Positions 32,403 to 43,447 of a DNA stretch of 59,832 nucleotides are shown in pieces. Origin of the DNA: Enterobacterales bacterium (GTDB lineage Bacteria; Pseudomonadota; Gammaproteobacteria; Enterobacterales; Enterobacteriaceae); assembly GCA_015655145.1 (NCBI GenBank), contig JAATFO010000154.1, forward strand, positions 1 through 59,832, given 5' to 3'. The notes under the pieces are model-generated. The model was not told the origin of the DNA, made no database searches, and worked only from the letters and a program-made list of their open reading frames with translations. The position numbers were made by a program, and so were the translations under genes. The number at the start of each line of letters is the position of its first letter. Positions within the stretch are counted from its first letter, which is position 1.

Positions 32403-34676
32403 ATGAGTGATTTAACGCAGGAAGGGGCAGAACGGCTTGCCTTGCACAAATTTACCGAGAATGCGTACCTCAACTACTCCATGTACGTCATCATGGACAG
32501 GGCGCTTCCCTACATTGGCGATGGCCTGAAACCGGTTCAGCGGCGCATTGTCTATGCCATGTCGGAACTGGGGCTGAATGCCAGCGCCAAATTCAAGAAA
32601 TCCGCCCGTACCGTGGGTGATGTGCTGGGTAAATATCATCCCCATGGGGACAGCGCCTGTTACGAAGCGATGGTCTTAATGGCGCAACCGTTCTCATACC
32701 GTTATCCGCTGGTTGACGGGCAAGGTAACTGGGGCGCGCCCGATGATCCGAAATCATTCGCGGCAATGCGTTATACCGAATCACGTTTATCGAAATATGC
32801 TGAAGTGCTGTTGGGGGAGCTGGGCCAGGGCACGGTGGATTATGCGCCGAACTTTGACGGCACATTGCAAGAACCGAAGATGTTGCCGGCTCGCCTGCCC
32901 AATATCTTGCTCAATGGCACCACCGGGATTGCTGTCGGGATGGCGACGGATATTCCGCCCCATAATCTGCGAGAAATCACCCAGGCGGTGATCACCCTGA
33001 TCGACAAACCACAAACGACGCTGGATGAACTGCTGGATATAGTACAGGGGCCTGACTTCCCGACGGAAGCAGAGATCATCACGCCGCGCGATGAGATCCG
33101 CAAAATCTATCAGCACGGACGAGGTTCGATCCGCCAGCGGGCGGTATGGAAAAAAGAGAACGGCGATGCGGTGATCACCGCGCTGCCGCATCAGGTTTCC
33201 GGCGCCCGCGTGCTGGAGCAGATAGCCAATCAGATGCGCAGCAAAAAGCTGCCGATGGTCGAGGACTTGCGTGATGAATCCGATCATGAAAATCCAACGC
33301 GGCTGGTTATTGTTCCGCGTTCAAACCGGGTTGATCTCGATCAGGTACTGAACCATTTGTTCGCCACCACTGATCTGGAAAAAAGCTATCGTATCAACCT
33401 GAATATGATCGGGCTTGATCATCGTCCTGCGGTGAAAAATCTGCTGGAAATCCTTGCCGAATGGCTGGTTTTTCGCCGCGACACGGTACGGCGTCGTCTG
33501 CAATATCGGCTGGAAAAAGTACTAAAACGGCTGCATATCCTCGAAGGTTTGCTGGTGGCGTTCCTCAATATTGATGAGGTTATCCACATAATCCGTACCG
33601 AAGATGAGCCAAAACCGATGCTGATGGCGCGTTTTGATATCAGCGATACGCAGGCGGAAGCCATCCTTGAACTGAAATTGCGTCACCTCGCCAAACTGGA
33701 AGAAACCAAAATCCGTGGCGAACAAAATGATCTGGAAAAAGAGCGTGACCATATTCAGGGCATTCTGGCATCAGATCGCAAAATGAATACGCTGTTGAAG
33801 AAAGAGTTGCAGGCGGACAGTGATGCTTACGGTGATGAACGTCGTTCACCGCTGCGTGAACGCGAAGAGGCGAAAGCCATCAGTGAGAATGAGCTGGTGC
33901 CCTCTGAACCGGTGACGATTGTGTTGTCACAGATGGGCTGGGTACGCAGCGCGAAAGGGCATGATATCGATGCCGCCGGACTCAGTTATAAAGCAGGGGA
34001 CAGCTATCGCGCGGCCGCGCGCGGTAAGAGTAATCAACCCGTGGCGTTCATTGATTCTACCGGGCGCAGCTATACGCTGGACCCCTCCACCTTACCTTCA
34101 GCTCGTGGACAAGGAGAACCGCTGACCGGCAAGCTGACCCCACCGCCAGGCGCTGTGGTGGAGCAAATACTGATGGAAGCCGATGAACAAAAATTATTGC
34201 TGGCGTCCGATGCGGGTTACGGCTTCGTTTGTACATTCAGTGACCTTATTTCCCGCAATCGCGCGGGTAAAGTGTTGCTGACACTGCCTGATAATGCGCG
34301 GGTTATGACGCCAATGGCTATTCACAGCGACGAAGATATGTTGCTGGCGATTACCATGGCAGGTCGTATGTTGATGTTCCCGGTCGGGGATTTACCGCAA
34401 TTATCGAAAGGCAAAGGCAATAAAATCATTGCTATTCCGTCGGCCCAGGCTTCCTCAGGCGAGGATCGTCTGGCGTGGTTGTTCATCCTCCCGCCGGGCA
34501 GCACTATCACCTTGCATGTCGGGAAACGGAAACTGACGCTACGGGCGGAAGAGTTACAGAAATTCCGGGCTGAGCGTGGACGTCGCGGCACATTGTTACC
34601 GCGAGGTTTACAACGTATTGACCGGGTGGATGTGGATGTGCCTGCTCGTCCGACAGACGATGATCGCAAAGAATAA
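32403..34676 (+). CDS. parC: Topoisomerase IV subunit A
   Basis: ParC is the DNA cleavage-rejoining subunit of topoisomerase IV. The 757-residue protein has the active-site Tyr in Ala-Met-Arg-Tyr-Thr-Glu-Ser-Arg-Leu near residue 120, the quinolone region [11 protein letters not shown] with the susceptible-type Ser80 and Glu84, the breakage-reunion tower and coiled coil, and a C-terminal beta-pinwheel of repeated Arg/Gly-containing blades. plsC follows on the same strand as in E. coli. Confidence 0.98.
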   Translation: MSDLTQEGAERLALHKFTENAYLNYSMYVIMDRALPYIGDGLKPVQRRIVYAMSELGLNASAKFKKSARTVGDVLGKYHPHGDSACYEAMVLMAQPFSYRYPLVDGQGNWGAPDDPKSFAAMRYTESRLSKYAEVLLGELGQGTVDYAPNFDGTLQEPKMLPARLPNILLNGTTGIAVGMATDIPPHNLREITQAVITLIDKPQTTLDELLDIVQGPDFPTEAEIITPRDEIRKIYQHGRGSIRQRAVWKKENGDAVITALPHQVSGARVLEQIANQMRSKKLPMVEDLRDESDHENPTRLVIVPRSNRVDLDQVLNHLFATTDLEKSYRINLNMIGLDHRPAVKNLLEILAEWLVFRRDTVRRRLQYRLEKVLKRLHILEGLLVAFLNIDEVIHIIRTEDEPKPMLMARFDISDTQAEAILELKLRHLAKLEETKIRGEQNDLEKERDHIQGILASDRKMNTLLKKELQADSDAYGDERRSPLREREEAKAISENELVPSEPVTIVLSQMGWVRSAKGHDIDAAGLSYKAGDSYRAAARGKSNQPVAFIDSTGRSYTLDPSTLPSARGQGEPLTGKLTPPPGAVVEQILMEADEQKLLLASDAGYGFVCTFSDLISRNRAGKVLLTLPDNARVMTPMAIHSDEDMLLAITMAGRMLMFPVGDLPQLSKGKGNKIIAIPSAQASSGEDRLAWLFILPPGSTITLHVGKRKLTLRAEELQKFRAERGRRGTLLPRGLQRIDRVDVDVPARPTDDDRKE

Positions 34677-34800
34677 CGGCCTCCAGGCAAGGCATCGGGC
34701 TGAACTGCGCGACGACAGTGGGTTGCCCCGGCCCGATGCGAGACCCGTGAGTTTTGCCATAAAGTCGGTATACTGAAGCGGACGTTTCTATGAGGTTGCT

Positions 34801-35538
34801 ATGCTTTTAATTTTACGTGCCATTTTCGTGATTATCTATTCGATCCTGGTTTCTGTGTTTGGCTGTATCTATTGTCTGTTCACCCCGCGGAATCCGCGCC
34901 ATGTGGCGACGTTTGCCCACCTTTTCGGGCGCCTCTCGTCTGTCTTTGGCGTTAAGGTTGAAATGCGCAAACCGGCAGGCATCGAACACATTGAACGGGC
35001 GATTTATATTGCCAATCATCAGAACAACTACGACATGATCACGGCAGCGAATATCGTCCAGCCCACCACGGTGACGGTCGGTAAGAAAAGTTTGTTATGG
35101 ATCCCGTTCTTCGGCCAGCTCTACTGGCTGACGGGGAATTTGTTGATTGACCGGGAAAACCGTACCAAAGCGCACGGCACAATCAGTGAGTTGATTACCC
35201 AGTTTAAACAGCGAAATATCTCCTTCTGGATGTTCCCGGAAGGGACACGCAGTCGTGGACGGGGGTTGTTACCGTTTAAAACCGGTGCCTTCCATGCGGC
35301 AATCGCGGCGGGCGTGCCGATTATTCCGGTGGTGGTCTCCAATACGCACGACAAAATCAACCTTAACCGGCTGAAAAATGGCCTGGTTATTATTGAAATG
35401 CTACCTCCTGTGGAGGTGAAAGAGTTTGAGGGTTTATCTGTACGTAAGCTGGCAACGCACTGCCGTGAACTGATGGCGGATAAATTTGATAAACTGAATG
35501 CCGAAGTGGCTGAGCGTGAGGCCAGTGGTAAGATCTAA
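34801..35538 (+). CDS. plsC: 1-acylglycerol-3-phosphate O-acyltransferase
   Basis: PlsC adds the second acyl chain to lysophosphatidate, making phosphatidate at the inner membrane. The 245-residue protein (E. coli 245) starts with one membrane helix and carries the acyltransferase boxes Asn-His-Gln-Asn-Asn-Tyr-Asp near residue 72-78 (His-X4-Asp), Phe-Pro-Glu-Gly-Thr-Arg-Ser-Arg-Gly near 142-150, and Val-Pro-Ile-Ile-Pro-Val-Val. It lies between parC and ftsP, all on the plus strand. Confidence 0.97.
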   Translation: MLLILRAIFVIIYSILVSVFGCIYCLFTPRNPRHVATFAHLFGRLSSVFGVKVEMRKPAGIEHIERAIYIANHQNNYDMITAANIVQPTTVTVGKKSLLWIPFFGQLYWLTGNLLIDRENRTKAHGTISELITQFKQRNISFWMFPEGTRSRGRGLLPFKTGAFHAAIAAGVPIIPVVVSNTHDKINLNRLKNGLVIIEMLPPVEVKEFEGLSVRKLATHCRELMADKFDKLNAEVAEREASGKI

Positions 35539-35705
35539 ACCATCATGTTTTGTTGCTCAGACTGGATGTTGATGAGAGATGTCGCGAGTCATCCCTCATG
35601 GTGGCGATAAAAGCAGAAATCGATGCTTTCCTGTACAGTATTTCCTGAACAATCATAAAAATGGACGGCGAGAATGTATCGCCTGTTTACGGTTACGGAG
35701 TCGTT

Positions 35706-37124
35706 ATGTCTTTCAGTCGACGTCAATTTATTCAGGCATCAGGCATTGCCTTGTGCGCGAGCGCAGTGCCATTTACTGCACAGGCAGACGGTGACGGCGT
35801 GGCCTTGCCGATTCCGCCCCTGCTGGAATCGCGGCGTGGTCAGCCACTGTTTCTGACGTTACAGCGCAGCCACTGGTCCTTTAACGGTGGGAGCAATAAA
35901 GTGCAGGTCTGGGGCATCAACGGCATGTATCTTGGCCCAACCGTGCGGGTCTGGAGCGGTGATGACGTCAAACTGATTTACAGCAATCGTCTGAATGAAC
36001 CCGTCGCAATGACCATCAGCGGTTTACAGGTGCCCGGCGCCTTGATGGGCGGGGCGCCGCGCATGATATCATCGGGCGTGGATTGGTCGCCGGTGCTGCC
36101 GATCCGTCAGTCCGCCGCGACCTGTTGGTACCATGCCAACACCCCGAATCGCATGGCGCCCCATGTTTATAACGGTCTGGCAGGTATGTGGTTGATTGAG
36201 GATGACATCAGCAAGTCTCTTCCTCTCCCCAATCATTATGGTGTGGATGATTTCCCGCTGATCATTCAGGACAAACGACTCGATAATTTTGGTACGCCGG
36301 TATACAACCCACCGACAAAAGGGGGGCTGATGGGCGACACTCTGCTGGTCAATGGCGTGCAGGATCCCTATGTTGCGGTTTCCCGTGGCTGGGTACGTCT
36401 GCGGCTGTTAAATGCCTCCAATGCCCGCCGTTATGATCTGACGATGAGTGACAATCAGCCCTTTAATGTGATCGCCAGCGATCAGGGTTTTCTACCCGCG
36501 CCGGTCACGGTACAACAACTGTCGCTGGCGCCGGGCGAACGGCGTGAAATTTTAGTCGACATGTCACAAGGGAAAGAGGTGTCTATCACTGCCGGGACCG
36601 CCGCCGGGATTATGGATCGTTTGCGCGGGTTGTTCGAGCCTTCCAGTATTCTTACCTCAACCCGGGTGCTGACGCTGCGTCCAACGGGATTGCTGCCGTT
36701 AGTCACCGATACGTTACCGATGCGTTTGCTGGCGGATCAAATTATTGGTGGTGCCTCGAGTCGTACGCGGGAGTTTCGTTTAGATGACAGTTTACCGGGA
36801 ATTAACGGTGCGCTGTGGGATATGACGCGGATCGACACCCAGTCACAGCAGGGGACCTGGGAACGCTGGATAATCCATGCCGACACGCCCCAGGCGTTTC
36901 ATATTCAGGGCGTGATGTTTTTGATTAAAAGTGTCAACGGCGCTCAACCAATGGGCGAAGATCGTGGCTGGAAAGACACGGTTTGGGTCGATGGCGATGT
37001 TGAGTTGCTGGTGTCATTTACGCAATCTTCATCGGAGCATTTCCCCTTTGTCTATTACAGCCAGACGCTGGAGATGGCGGATCATGGCACCGCAGGACAG
37101 CTACAGGTTCAGTCCGTGGCGTAA
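35706..37124 (+). CDS. ftsP: Cell division protein FtsP (SufI), Tat-exported cupredoxin
   Basis: FtsP is a periplasmic multicopper-oxidase-like protein that stabilises the divisome under stress but lacks copper. The start is the ATG at 35706: Ser-Arg-Arg-Gln-Phe-Ile-Gln-Ala-Ser gives a twin-arginine signal, cut near Ala-Gln-Ala. The 472-residue product has three cupredoxin domains; the late His-Phe-Pro-Phe stretch keeps few of the copper-binding His of true oxidases. A longer in-frame ATG at 35661 would bury the Tat signal and is unlikely. It is downstream of plsC as in E. coli. Confidence 0.96.
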   Translation: MSFSRRQFIQASGIALCASAVPFTAQADGDGVALPIPPLLESRRGQPLFLTLQRSHWSFNGGSNKVQVWGINGMYLGPTVRVWSGDDVKLIYSNRLNEPVAMTISGLQVPGALMGGAPRMISSGVDWSPVLPIRQSAATCWYHANTPNRMAPHVYNGLAGMWLIEDDISKSLPLPNHYGVDDFPLIIQDKRLDNFGTPVYNPPTKGGLMGDTLLVNGVQDPYVAVSRGWVRLRLLNASNARRYDLTMSDNQPFNVIASDQGFLPAPVTVQQLSLAPGERREILVDMSQGKEVSITAGTAAGIMDRLRGLFEPSSILTSTRVLTLRPTGLLPLVTDTLPMRLLADQIIGGASSRTREFRLDDSLPGINGALWDMTRIDTQSQQGTWERWIIHADTPQAFHIQGVMFLIKSVNGAQPMGEDRGWKDTVWVDGDVELLVSFTQSSSEHFPFVYYSQTLEMADHGTAGQLQVQSVA

Positions 37125-37208
37125 ATTATACATGTCTCCGCCGGACATCAGATGCGTGGCATCCCCATCCGGCCAGCGCGGCACAGGGACGCCTTCTCGC
37201 GGTATGAA

Positions 37209-38033
37209 TTAATTAAACGTATCCGGATCTGGCCCTAAGCGATGGCCGCTATCCAGTTGGGTGATCTGGCTGATTTCGGTCTTTTCCAGTTGGAAATCAA
37301 AAACATTAAAATTTTCCTCGATGCGTGATGGCGTCACCGATTTGGGGATCACCACCACACCATTATCAAGGTGCCAGCGAATGACGATCTGGGCGGGCGT
37401 TTTGCCATATTTTTTCGCCAGTTGTTTGATAATGGGCTGATCAAATACGCCTTTCCCGCCTTGTGCCAGCGGGCTCCAGGCTTCAGTTTGAATCTGGTGC
37501 AAGACATCCCATGCATGTAACTCACGTTGTTGCAGCATTGGGTGCAACTCAATCTGATTGATTACCGGTACTACGCCGGTTTCATCGATCAACCGCTTCA
37601 GATGTGTCTGCCGGAAATTACAAACGCCGATACTTTTGACCAACCCCTGCTGTTGCAGGGCAATCATCCCTTGCCACGCCGTAACGTAATGATCCCTCTC
37701 AGGGCAAGGCCAGTGCATCAGGTAGAGATCAACATGGGCCAGTTGCAGCTTCTTCAGGCTGGTTTCCAGTGCCTGTTGTGCATTGCCCTGGTCGTCATTC
37801 CACAACTTGGTAGTGATGAAAATATCATCGCGTGCGACAGATGTTTCTTGCAGGGCCTGACCAATCGCCGCTTCATTTTTGTACATTGCGGCGGTATCAA
37901 TGGATCGGTAGCCAACATCCAGCGCTTTCAGTACGGCATTACGCGCATCGTCAATGCCCGCTTTCCAGACGCCGAGGCCCAACTGCGGCATCGTGTTGCC
38001 ATCATGGAGTTTTATCAATGGTTGTGTTGTCAT
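37209..38033 (-). CDS. dkgA: 2,5-diketo-D-gluconate reductase A / methylglyoxal reductase
   Basis: DkgA is an NADPH-dependent aldo-keto reductase acting on 2,5-diketogluconate, methylglyoxal and related carbonyls. The 274-residue TIM-barrel enzyme has the catalytic tetrad context: Gly-Tyr-Arg-Ser-Ile-Asp-Thr-Ala near residue 43, Met-Tyr-Lys-Asn-Glu with the catalytic Tyr near 52, His-Trp-Pro near 108, and the coenzyme loop Ile-Pro-Lys-Ser-Val-Thr-Pro-Ser-Arg-Ile near 230. The ATG at 38033 has AAGGA at better spacing than the ATG just before it. It follows yqhD by 54 bases, and both belong to the aldehyde-response group controlled by YqhC in E. coli. Confidence 0.95.
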   Translation of the reverse strand: MTTQPLIKLHDGNTMPQLGLGVWKAGIDDARNAVLKALDVGYRSIDTAAMYKNEAAIGQALQETSVARDDIFITTKLWNDDQGNAQQALETSLKKLQLAHVDLYLMHWPCPERDHYVTAWQGMIALQQQGLVKSIGVCNFRQTHLKRLIDETGVVPVINQIELHPMLQQRELHAWDVLHQIQTEAWSPLAQGGKGVFDQPIIKQLAKKYGKTPAQIVIRWHLDNGVVVIPKSVTPSRIEENFNVFDFQLEKTEISQITQLDSGHRLGPDPDTFN

Positions 38034-38086
38034 CATATTTCCTTGCTGTGGCGAATCCTCATTAGATGGCTGCGGTACGGCTATGT

Positions 38087-39244
38087 TTAGCGCGCATCTT
38101 CATAAATTTTACGGCTTACTTCCAGCGTGATGTCTTGATGTTCGCCCAGATGAGTCAGGCCTTTTTCTTCCAGTTTGGCCAGTAACGCCGGAATGGAACT
38201 GCCATCAAGCTGATAATCGCGCATACGAGTCGGAACACCCATATCTTCGAAGAACCGACGGGTGGCGGCGATCGCCTGGGTGATGCGTGCGTCTTCATCG
38301 CCGGAAGCAATGTTCCACACCCTGAAGGCATATTGCAGCAGCTTCTCATGCTTTTGTTCACGTTTATTGTTCATCAGTGAAGGTAGTACAATCGCCAGCG
38401 TTCGGGCGTGATCCAGACCGTGCATCGCTGTCAGCTCATGACCCAGCATATGGGTTGCCCAGTCTTGCGGTACCCCGGCGCCAATCAAACCATTCAGTGC
38501 CAGGGTGGCGCTCCACATCACATTGGCGCGCACTGCATAATTTTCCGGCTCTTTCAGCGCCTTCGGACCTTCTTCGATCAGCGTTTGCAGCAAACCTTCG
38601 GCGAAACGATCTTGTACTTTAGCATCCACCGGATAAGTCAGGTACTGCTCAATAGTGTGAACGAAAGCATCCACAACACCGTTAGCGGTTTGCCGTGCGG
38701 GCAGCGTATAGGTATAAACGGGATCGAGGATGGCAAACACGGGTTGGCAATGCGGGGAATGAAACGCCTGTTTGTCACGGGTGGCGTGACGCGTGATGAC
38801 CGCGCCGTTGTTGGATTCAGAACCGGTAGCGGGCAACGTGAGTACCGATCCCATCGGTAACGCCCGTTTGATCGTGGTCCCATGTGTTTGCAGAATGTTC
38901 CAGGGATCGTCATTACAAAAGACCGCTGCGGCAATAAATTTGGTGCCATCCAGTACTGAACCGCCACCCACGGCCAACAGGAAGTCAATTTTTTCCGCTT
39001 TAACCAATGCGACGGCTTTCATCAGGGTTTCATAAGTTGGGTTAGGCTCAATACCGCCAAATTCGCTAATATCAACCCCTTTCAGCGCCGTATACACCAG
39101 GTCCATGACGCCATTTTTTTTCACACTCCCACCACCAAAGGTGATGAGTACCTTACTGCCTGAAGGGATCTCACTGGCTAAATGGGCAATTTGACCAGCG
39201 CCAAATAAAATACGGGTTGGCGTATGAAGCATGAAATTATTCAT
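38087..39244 (-). CDS. yqhD: NADPH-dependent alcohol dehydrogenase / aldehyde reductase YqhD
   Basis: YqhD reduces short aldehydes and glyoxals at the expense of NADPH and detoxifies lipid peroxidation and furan aldehydes. The 385-residue iron-type alcohol dehydrogenase (E. coli 387) has the cofactor motif Gly-Gly-Gly-Ser-Val near residue 38 and 94, Ser-Glu-Ser-Asn-Asn-Gly near 146, and the metal-ligand region with [12 protein letters not shown] near 265-280. It is divergent from yqhC with only two bases between their longest frames. Confidence 0.96.
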   Translation of the reverse strand: MNNFMLHTPTRILFGAGQIAHLASEIPSGSKVLITFGGGSVKKNGVMDLVYTALKGVDISEFGGIEPNPTYETLMKAVALVKAEKIDFLLAVGGGSVLDGTKFIAAAVFCNDDPWNILQTHGTTIKRALPMGSVLTLPATGSESNNGAVITRHATRDKQAFHSPHCQPVFAILDPVYTYTLPARQTANGVVDAFVHTIEQYLTYPVDAKVQDRFAEGLLQTLIEEGPKALKEPENYAVRANVMWSATLALNGLIGAGVPQDWATHMLGHELTAMHGLDHARTLAIVLPSLMNNKREQKHEKLLQYAFRVWNIASGDEDARITQAIAATRRFFEDMGVPTRMRDYQLDGSSIPALLAKLEEKGLTHLGEHQDITLEVSRKIYEDAR

Positions 39245-39420
39245 CGATGTTATCCTGTTTTGGCCATGACGAAAGTGTTATCTGTCTCTATTGTTGTAAT
39301 AATAATTCTATGTCTCAATGCTTATTCCTGCCTGAATATTGCCTGTTTCTCCCGACATCTGGAGAAATAGCGCATAAACAGGCACACTTTCACCGTATTC
39401 ATTATGATGGGAAAACAGCA

Positions 39421-40314
39421 ATGGATCGTGACGCAATCTGTGCGCAACTGGCGCAGCATGTTATCGCTTTACGTCATGCCGGTCGTTCATCGCTGGCGGA
39501 ATTGCCCGATGTGCATCTTATCTATAGCGATGCATCCTGTGGACGTACGCCTGTGATGTATAAACCCGGGGTGGTTATTCTGTTTCAGGGACGAAAAGTG
39601 GGCTATATCGGCACCACCACGTTTAATTACGACACCACGAAATACCTGATGCTCACCATTCCGCTGCCCTTTGAGTGCGAAACCTTTGCCACGCCGGAGA
39701 AGCCGCTGGCTGGCATGAAGATTCATGTCGATATGCTGAAACTGCAGGATTTGCTCATTGAGCTGGGCGAAGATGACCACTTCCATCCGAAGCCACAACC
39801 TCAGGGTATTCATTCGTCATTTTTGACGGAAGAAATGCTAAGCGCCACAGAACGTTTGCTGAAAGTGATGAAAAGTGCACGCGAGGCACGCGTACTTGGG
39901 CCAAATATTATTCGGGAGATTCTTTATTATGTGTTGACGGGACCTTGCGGCGGGGCATTATTGTCGCTGGTTAGTCGGCATACACAATTCAGCCAGATTG
40001 CCCGGGCGCTGAAGTACATCGAAAATCATTACACTGATAACCTCAGTGTGGAACAACTGGCTGGCGAAGTGAATATGAGTATCTCGGCATTCCATCATAA
40101 CTTCAAAGCCATCACCAGCACTTCGCCGTTGCAGTACCTGAAGAGTTATCGCCTGCACCAGGCGCGTATCATAATGTTACAACAGGGCCTGAAAGCGAAC
40201 ACCGCAGCAATGAGGGTAGGCTACGAGAGCGCTTCGCAGTTTTCTCGTGAATTTAAACGCTACTTTGGCGTCACGCCGGGGGAAGACATGATGCGTATCC
40301 GGCTTCCGGGGTGA
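39421..40314 (+). CDS. yqhC: AraC-family activator YqhC
   Basis: YqhC activates yqhD and dkgA in response to aldehydes. I choose the ATG at 39421, which gives a 297-residue protein starting Met-Asp-Arg-Asp-Ala-Ile-Cys; the frame is open for 58 more codons to 39247, but that would overlap the yqhD promoter. The N-terminal domain has Pro-Leu-Pro-Phe-Glu-Cys-Glu-Thr; the C-terminal 100 residues are the double helix-turn-helix (Ser-Val-Glu-Gln-Leu-Ala...Phe-His-His-Asn-Phe-Lys, then [18 protein letters not shown]). The conserved Cys could sense electrophiles. Confidence 0.93.
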   Translation: MDRDAICAQLAQHVIALRHAGRSSLAELPDVHLIYSDASCGRTPVMYKPGVVILFQGRKVGYIGTTTFNYDTTKYLMLTIPLPFECETFATPEKPLAGMKIHVDMLKLQDLLIELGEDDHFHPKPQPQGIHSSFLTEEMLSATERLLKVMKSAREARVLGPNIIREILYYVLTGPCGGALLSLVSRHTQFSQIARALKYIENHYTDNLSVEQLAGEVNMSISAFHHNFKAITSTSPLQYLKSYRLHQARIIMLQQGLKANTAAMRVGYESASQFSREFKRYFGVTPGEDMMRIRLPG

Positions 40315-40342
40315 CGCCCGCGAGTGATTTTCCAGCACGGCG

Positions 40343-41002
40343 TCAGGCGCGTTGCCGTTTCTTACGCCATATCAGTAGAAGGCTGCCCGTTAAACCAATA
40401 ATCAGTAGCGCTACGGGCAGAACAATCAAAAACGCCATCGCTTGATCTTCATGACGTTTGATAAACGGAACCTGGCTGATACTGTAGCCAAACGAGACGA
40501 CGATCGACACCCACAACAGGGCACTTATCCAGTTAAATAGCTGAAACCGACCATTTTTCAGACCGGAAATCCCGGCCATCGTAGGTAACAGCGTACGCAC
40601 AAAAGCCAGGAAACGACCTACCAGCAACGCCATCAAACCATGGCGGTCAAACAGTTGCCAGGCGCGTTGATGATATTGCGCGGGAAGATGCGTTAGCCAG
40701 CCTTTCACGATTTCCGTATTGCCCAGCCAGCGTCCTTGCAGATAACTCAGCCAACATCCGAGGCTGGCTGCAGTGGTCAGGATCAGGCATGTAGGCACAA
40801 AGTCCATGACACCTTTAGCGATCATCGCACCCGCCAGCAACAGCAGACTATCCCCGGGTAAAAAAGATGCCGGTAACAGGCCATTCTCCAGAAACAAGGT
40901 AATAAACATGACCCCATAGACGATCCAAACCACATCCGGATTGGCCAGTGCAGCAAAATCCTGATGCCAGAGCGCCTGAACTATTTCATGCAACACACCC
41001 AT
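40343..41002 (-). CDS. yghB: DedA-family membrane protein YghB
   Basis: YghB is an inner-membrane DedA (SNARE-associated/VTT) protein; with YqjA it supports proton-motive-force dependent drug tolerance and cell division in E. coli. The 219-residue protein (E. coli 219) has about five hydrophobic segments, the conserved [14 protein letters not shown] near residue 38-51, and [10 protein letters not shown] near 128, with a basic C-terminus. It lies downstream of metC on the same strand, as in E. coli. Confidence 0.95.
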   Translation of the reverse strand: MGVLHEIVQALWHQDFAALANPDVVWIVYGVMFITLFLENGLLPASFLPGDSLLLLAGAMIAKGVMDFVPTCLILTTAASLGCWLSYLQGRWLGNTEIVKGWLTHLPAQYHQRAWQLFDRHGLMALLVGRFLAFVRTLLPTMAGISGLKNGRFQLFNWISALLWVSIVVSFGYSISQVPFIKRHEDQAMAFLIVLPVALLIIGLTGSLLLIWRKKRQRA

Positions 41003-41128
41003 GCTATATCCTGTTAACTGCGGTAATCGTTTAATAGTAACGCTGCAAGAAGCGCGTCATCTTGATCTGGATAACGGCTTTTCTTGAACTCTTATAATGC
41101 CTGCCGCAGTTGTGCTGTTTCTCACTTA

Positions 41129-42322
41129 TCACCCGTTGGTCAGACGCGTAAACCCGGCCGCGAGGTCATCAATCAGATCGTCCACATGTTCAAGGCCGAT
41201 ATGCAGACGTATTAATGTACCGTTAAAATCGACGCCGCCGGCTGGCCGAATGGCGGCCAGTGCTTCTGGCTGATTGGCAAGAATGAGCGATTCAAAGCCG
41301 CCCCATGAATACGCCATGCTGAAATGGTGGAAATGATCGAGATAGTTCGCCAGTTGCTGTGACGACAATTTTTCTTTCAGTACAAAAGAGAACAGCCCGC
41401 TACAGCCGGTGAAGTCGCGTTTCCACCAGTGATGACCTTTACACTGCGGCAGTGCTGGATGGTTCACCACATCGACTTCCGGGCGTTGCGCCAGCCAGCC
41501 TGCCACGCGAATACTGCTCTCTTCATGTTGACGCAGGCGGACGGCCAGCGTACGCAGACCACGGCTTGCCATATATGCGGTATCCGCATCCACCATTTGC
41601 CCCATCAGATAAGAATTTTCGCGTAACTGAACCCAGCAGCGCGCATTGGACACCGCCGTACCGATCATCGCGTCGGAGTGGCCGATCAGGTATTTGGTTC
41701 CCGCCTGAATGGAAATGTCGACGCCGAAATCCAGCGGACGGAACAGCACACCCGCAGCCCAGGTGTTGTCCAGCATGATGACAGCATCCGGCGCTTTGCT
41801 GCGTACCGCCGCGACAATCGCCGGAACATCCTGCACTTCCATGGTAATGGACGCCGGTGATTCAAGAAAAACGACCTTGGTGTTCGGCTGGACCAGCTCA
41901 GCGATTTCCGCGCCGATAGTGTGATTAAAAAAGGTGGTTGCCACGCCCAATTTAGCCAGAATTTTGGTACAAAAATCCTGTGTCGGTTCGTAAACCGCGC
42001 CACTCATCAGCACATGGTCGCCAGTCTCAACAAACGCGAGGATCGCATTAGAAACAGCGGCTGCGCCACAGGGATAAAGCGCACAGCCAGCACCGCCTTC
42101 CAATTCGGTCATCGCTTCCTGAAATGAAAAATGGGTTAAGGTGCCGCGACGGCCGTAGAACAATTCACCAGTGGCGCGTCCGGCGGTCGCACGTTTTTTA
42201 TCGGCGACGCTATCAAATACCAGTGAAGAGGCGCGTTGAATCACGCTGTTAACGGCACCGAGGGTAAATGTTTTTCTCCGGCCTGCGCTGATAAGCGTGG
42301 TGTCGATTTTTTTTGTCGTCAT
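41129..42322 (-). CDS. metC: Cystathionine beta-lyase
   Basis: MetC splits cystathionine to homocysteine, pyruvate and ammonia in methionine synthesis. I place the start at ATG 42322 (Met-Thr-Thr-Lys-Lys-Ile-Asp-Thr), with AGGACG at good spacing; the longer frame to 42457 carries an unrelated leader. The 397-residue (E. coli 395) PLP enzyme has Tyr-Pro-Cys-Gly-Ala-Ala-Ala near residue 86, Asp-Asn-Thr-Trp-Ala near 185 and the PLP Lys in [10 protein letters not shown] near 210. It is divergent from exbB as in E. coli; the 379-base gap is described under the Fur site. Confidence 0.96.
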   Translation of the reverse strand: MTTKKIDTTLISAGRRKTFTLGAVNSVIQRASSLVFDSVADKKRATAGRATGELFYGRRGTLTHFSFQEAMTELEGGAGCALYPCGAAAVSNAILAFVETGDHVLMSGAVYEPTQDFCTKILAKLGVATTFFNHTIGAEIAELVQPNTKVVFLESPASITMEVQDVPAIVAAVRSKAPDAVIMLDNTWAAGVLFRPLDFGVDISIQAGTKYLIGHSDAMIGTAVSNARCWVQLRENSYLMGQMVDADTAYMASRGLRTLAVRLRQHEESSIRVAGWLAQRPEVDVVNHPALPQCKGHHWWKRDFTGCSGLFSFVLKEKLSSQQLANYLDHFHHFSMAYSWGGFESLILANQPEALAAIRPAGGVDFNGTLIRLHIGLEHVDDLIDDLAAGFTRLTNG

Positions 42323-42617
42323 ACCAAAGACGTCCTGCAAAGCCCTGAATAAACGAACAGATAATTTAACACGTTTAATCTCCTGGGGTTCATTCAGATT
42401 TTTGATTATCACCGCCATCTGGCGACAATAGCCCCTTAACCCACTAAGATAAGCCATTAATCTTGTTTATACCCGCAGACCTTCAGGATGCTGGCGTGCT
42501 GGTTGCATCCCAGGGGTATGTGGTGATAGTTACACTCGTATTACGCGTAATTAAAAAAGGGCTCACTTTATCAGCGGAAATGCTGGCTGATAGCCGCAAG
42601 AATAATTCATAAATAGT

Positions 42618-42636
42618 AATGAGAACCACTATCATT
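42618..42636. promoter_or_regulatory. Fur box upstream of exbB
   Basis: The 19 bases AATGAGAACCACTATCATT resemble the Fur consensus (NAT-NAT type hexamers) and lie 66 bases ahead of the exbB start in the 379-base metC-exbB gap. Iron-replete Fur would repress exbBD. The rest of the gap holds no gene. Confidence 0.7.
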
Positions 42637-42701
42637 TCAGCATGAGTTTGGTATGATCCGCGATTATGGTGGTGATTGTTAACCGAGTTTGGAGAAACGG
42701 C

Positions 42702-43442
42702 GTGGTAACCAGTGATTTGATGCAGACGGATCTTTCCGTTTGGGGCATGTATCAACATGCTGATATCGTGGTAAAAGTGGTCATGATTGGCTTGTTATTG
42801 GCGTCGGTTGTTACCTGGGCTATATTCTTCAGTAAATTTGCCGAACTGGCATCGGCGAAACGCCGCATCAAACGTGAGCAAAAGGCATTGGGTGAGGCGC
42901 GTTCTCTCCGCCAGGCCGCGGAAATCTGCACCCGTTTTCATCCCCGTAGCCTCAGTACTGTGTTGCTAAAAGAAGCCCAAAACGAGCGCGAACTTTCCGC
43001 TGGCTCAGACGACAATAATGGGATTAAAGATCGTACAGGTTTTCGACTGGAACGGCGGGTGGCGGCATTCAGTCGTTATGCCGGCCGGGGTAACGGTTTT
43101 CTTGCCACGATTGGCGCTATCGCGCCGTTTGTGGGGCTGTTTGGCACCGTATGGGGCATCATGAACAGTTTTATTGGCATTGCGAAAACCCAAACCACTA
43201 ACCTGGCCGTTGTGGCGCCGGGTATCGCGGAAGCCTTGCTGGCTACTGCCATTGGCCTGATCGCGGCGATACCTGCGGTGGTGATTTACAACTTTTTTGC
43301 CCGTGTGATTACCAGTTACAAAGCCTCTCTGGGGGATGTCGCGGCACAAATCTTGTTATTACAAAACCGTGACCTGGATCTGGCTAATAGCCATACCGAT
43401 GCACAGCCTGCACAGGGTGCGCAGAAACTGCGGGTAGGTTGA
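42702..43442 (+). CDS. exbB: TonB-system energiser ExbB
   Basis: ExbB, with ExbD, forms the proton channel that drives TonB and siderophore/vitamin B12 uptake. I choose GTG at 42702, seven bases after GGAG; it gives Val-Val-Thr-Ser-Asp-Leu-Met-Gln-Thr-Asp-Leu-Ser-Val-Trp-Gly and 246 residues (E. coli 244). Three membrane helices are visible (around residues 18-40, 130-155, 175-200) with Ile-Ala-Pro-Phe-Val-Gly-Leu-Phe-Gly-Thr-Val-Trp-Gly, typical of the MotA/TolQ/ExbB family. exbD overlaps or abuts its stop. Confidence 0.96.
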   Translation: MVTSDLMQTDLSVWGMYQHADIVVKVVMIGLLLASVVTWAIFFSKFAELASAKRRIKREQKALGEARSLRQAAEICTRFHPRSLSTVLLKEAQNERELSAGSDDNNGIKDRTGFRLERRVAAFSRYAGRGNGFLATIGAIAPFVGLFGTVWGIMNSFIGIAKTQTTNLAVVAPGIAEALLATAIGLIAAIPAVVIYNFFARVITSYKASLGDVAAQILLLQNRDLDLANSHTDAQPAQGAQKLRVG

Positions 43443-43447
43443 ATGTT

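Noticed and set aside
39247-39420. Longer N-terminus for YqhC starting two bases from yqhD.
   Set aside because: The extra 58 residues are Cys-rich and unconserved in character, and would occupy the yqhD promoter; the ATG at 39421 is a better start.
42326-42340. Single AGACGTCC, similar to a MetJ met-box, just before metC.
   Set aside because: MetJ needs at least two tandem boxes; the neighbouring 8-mers do not match and the motif coincides with the metC ribosome binding site.
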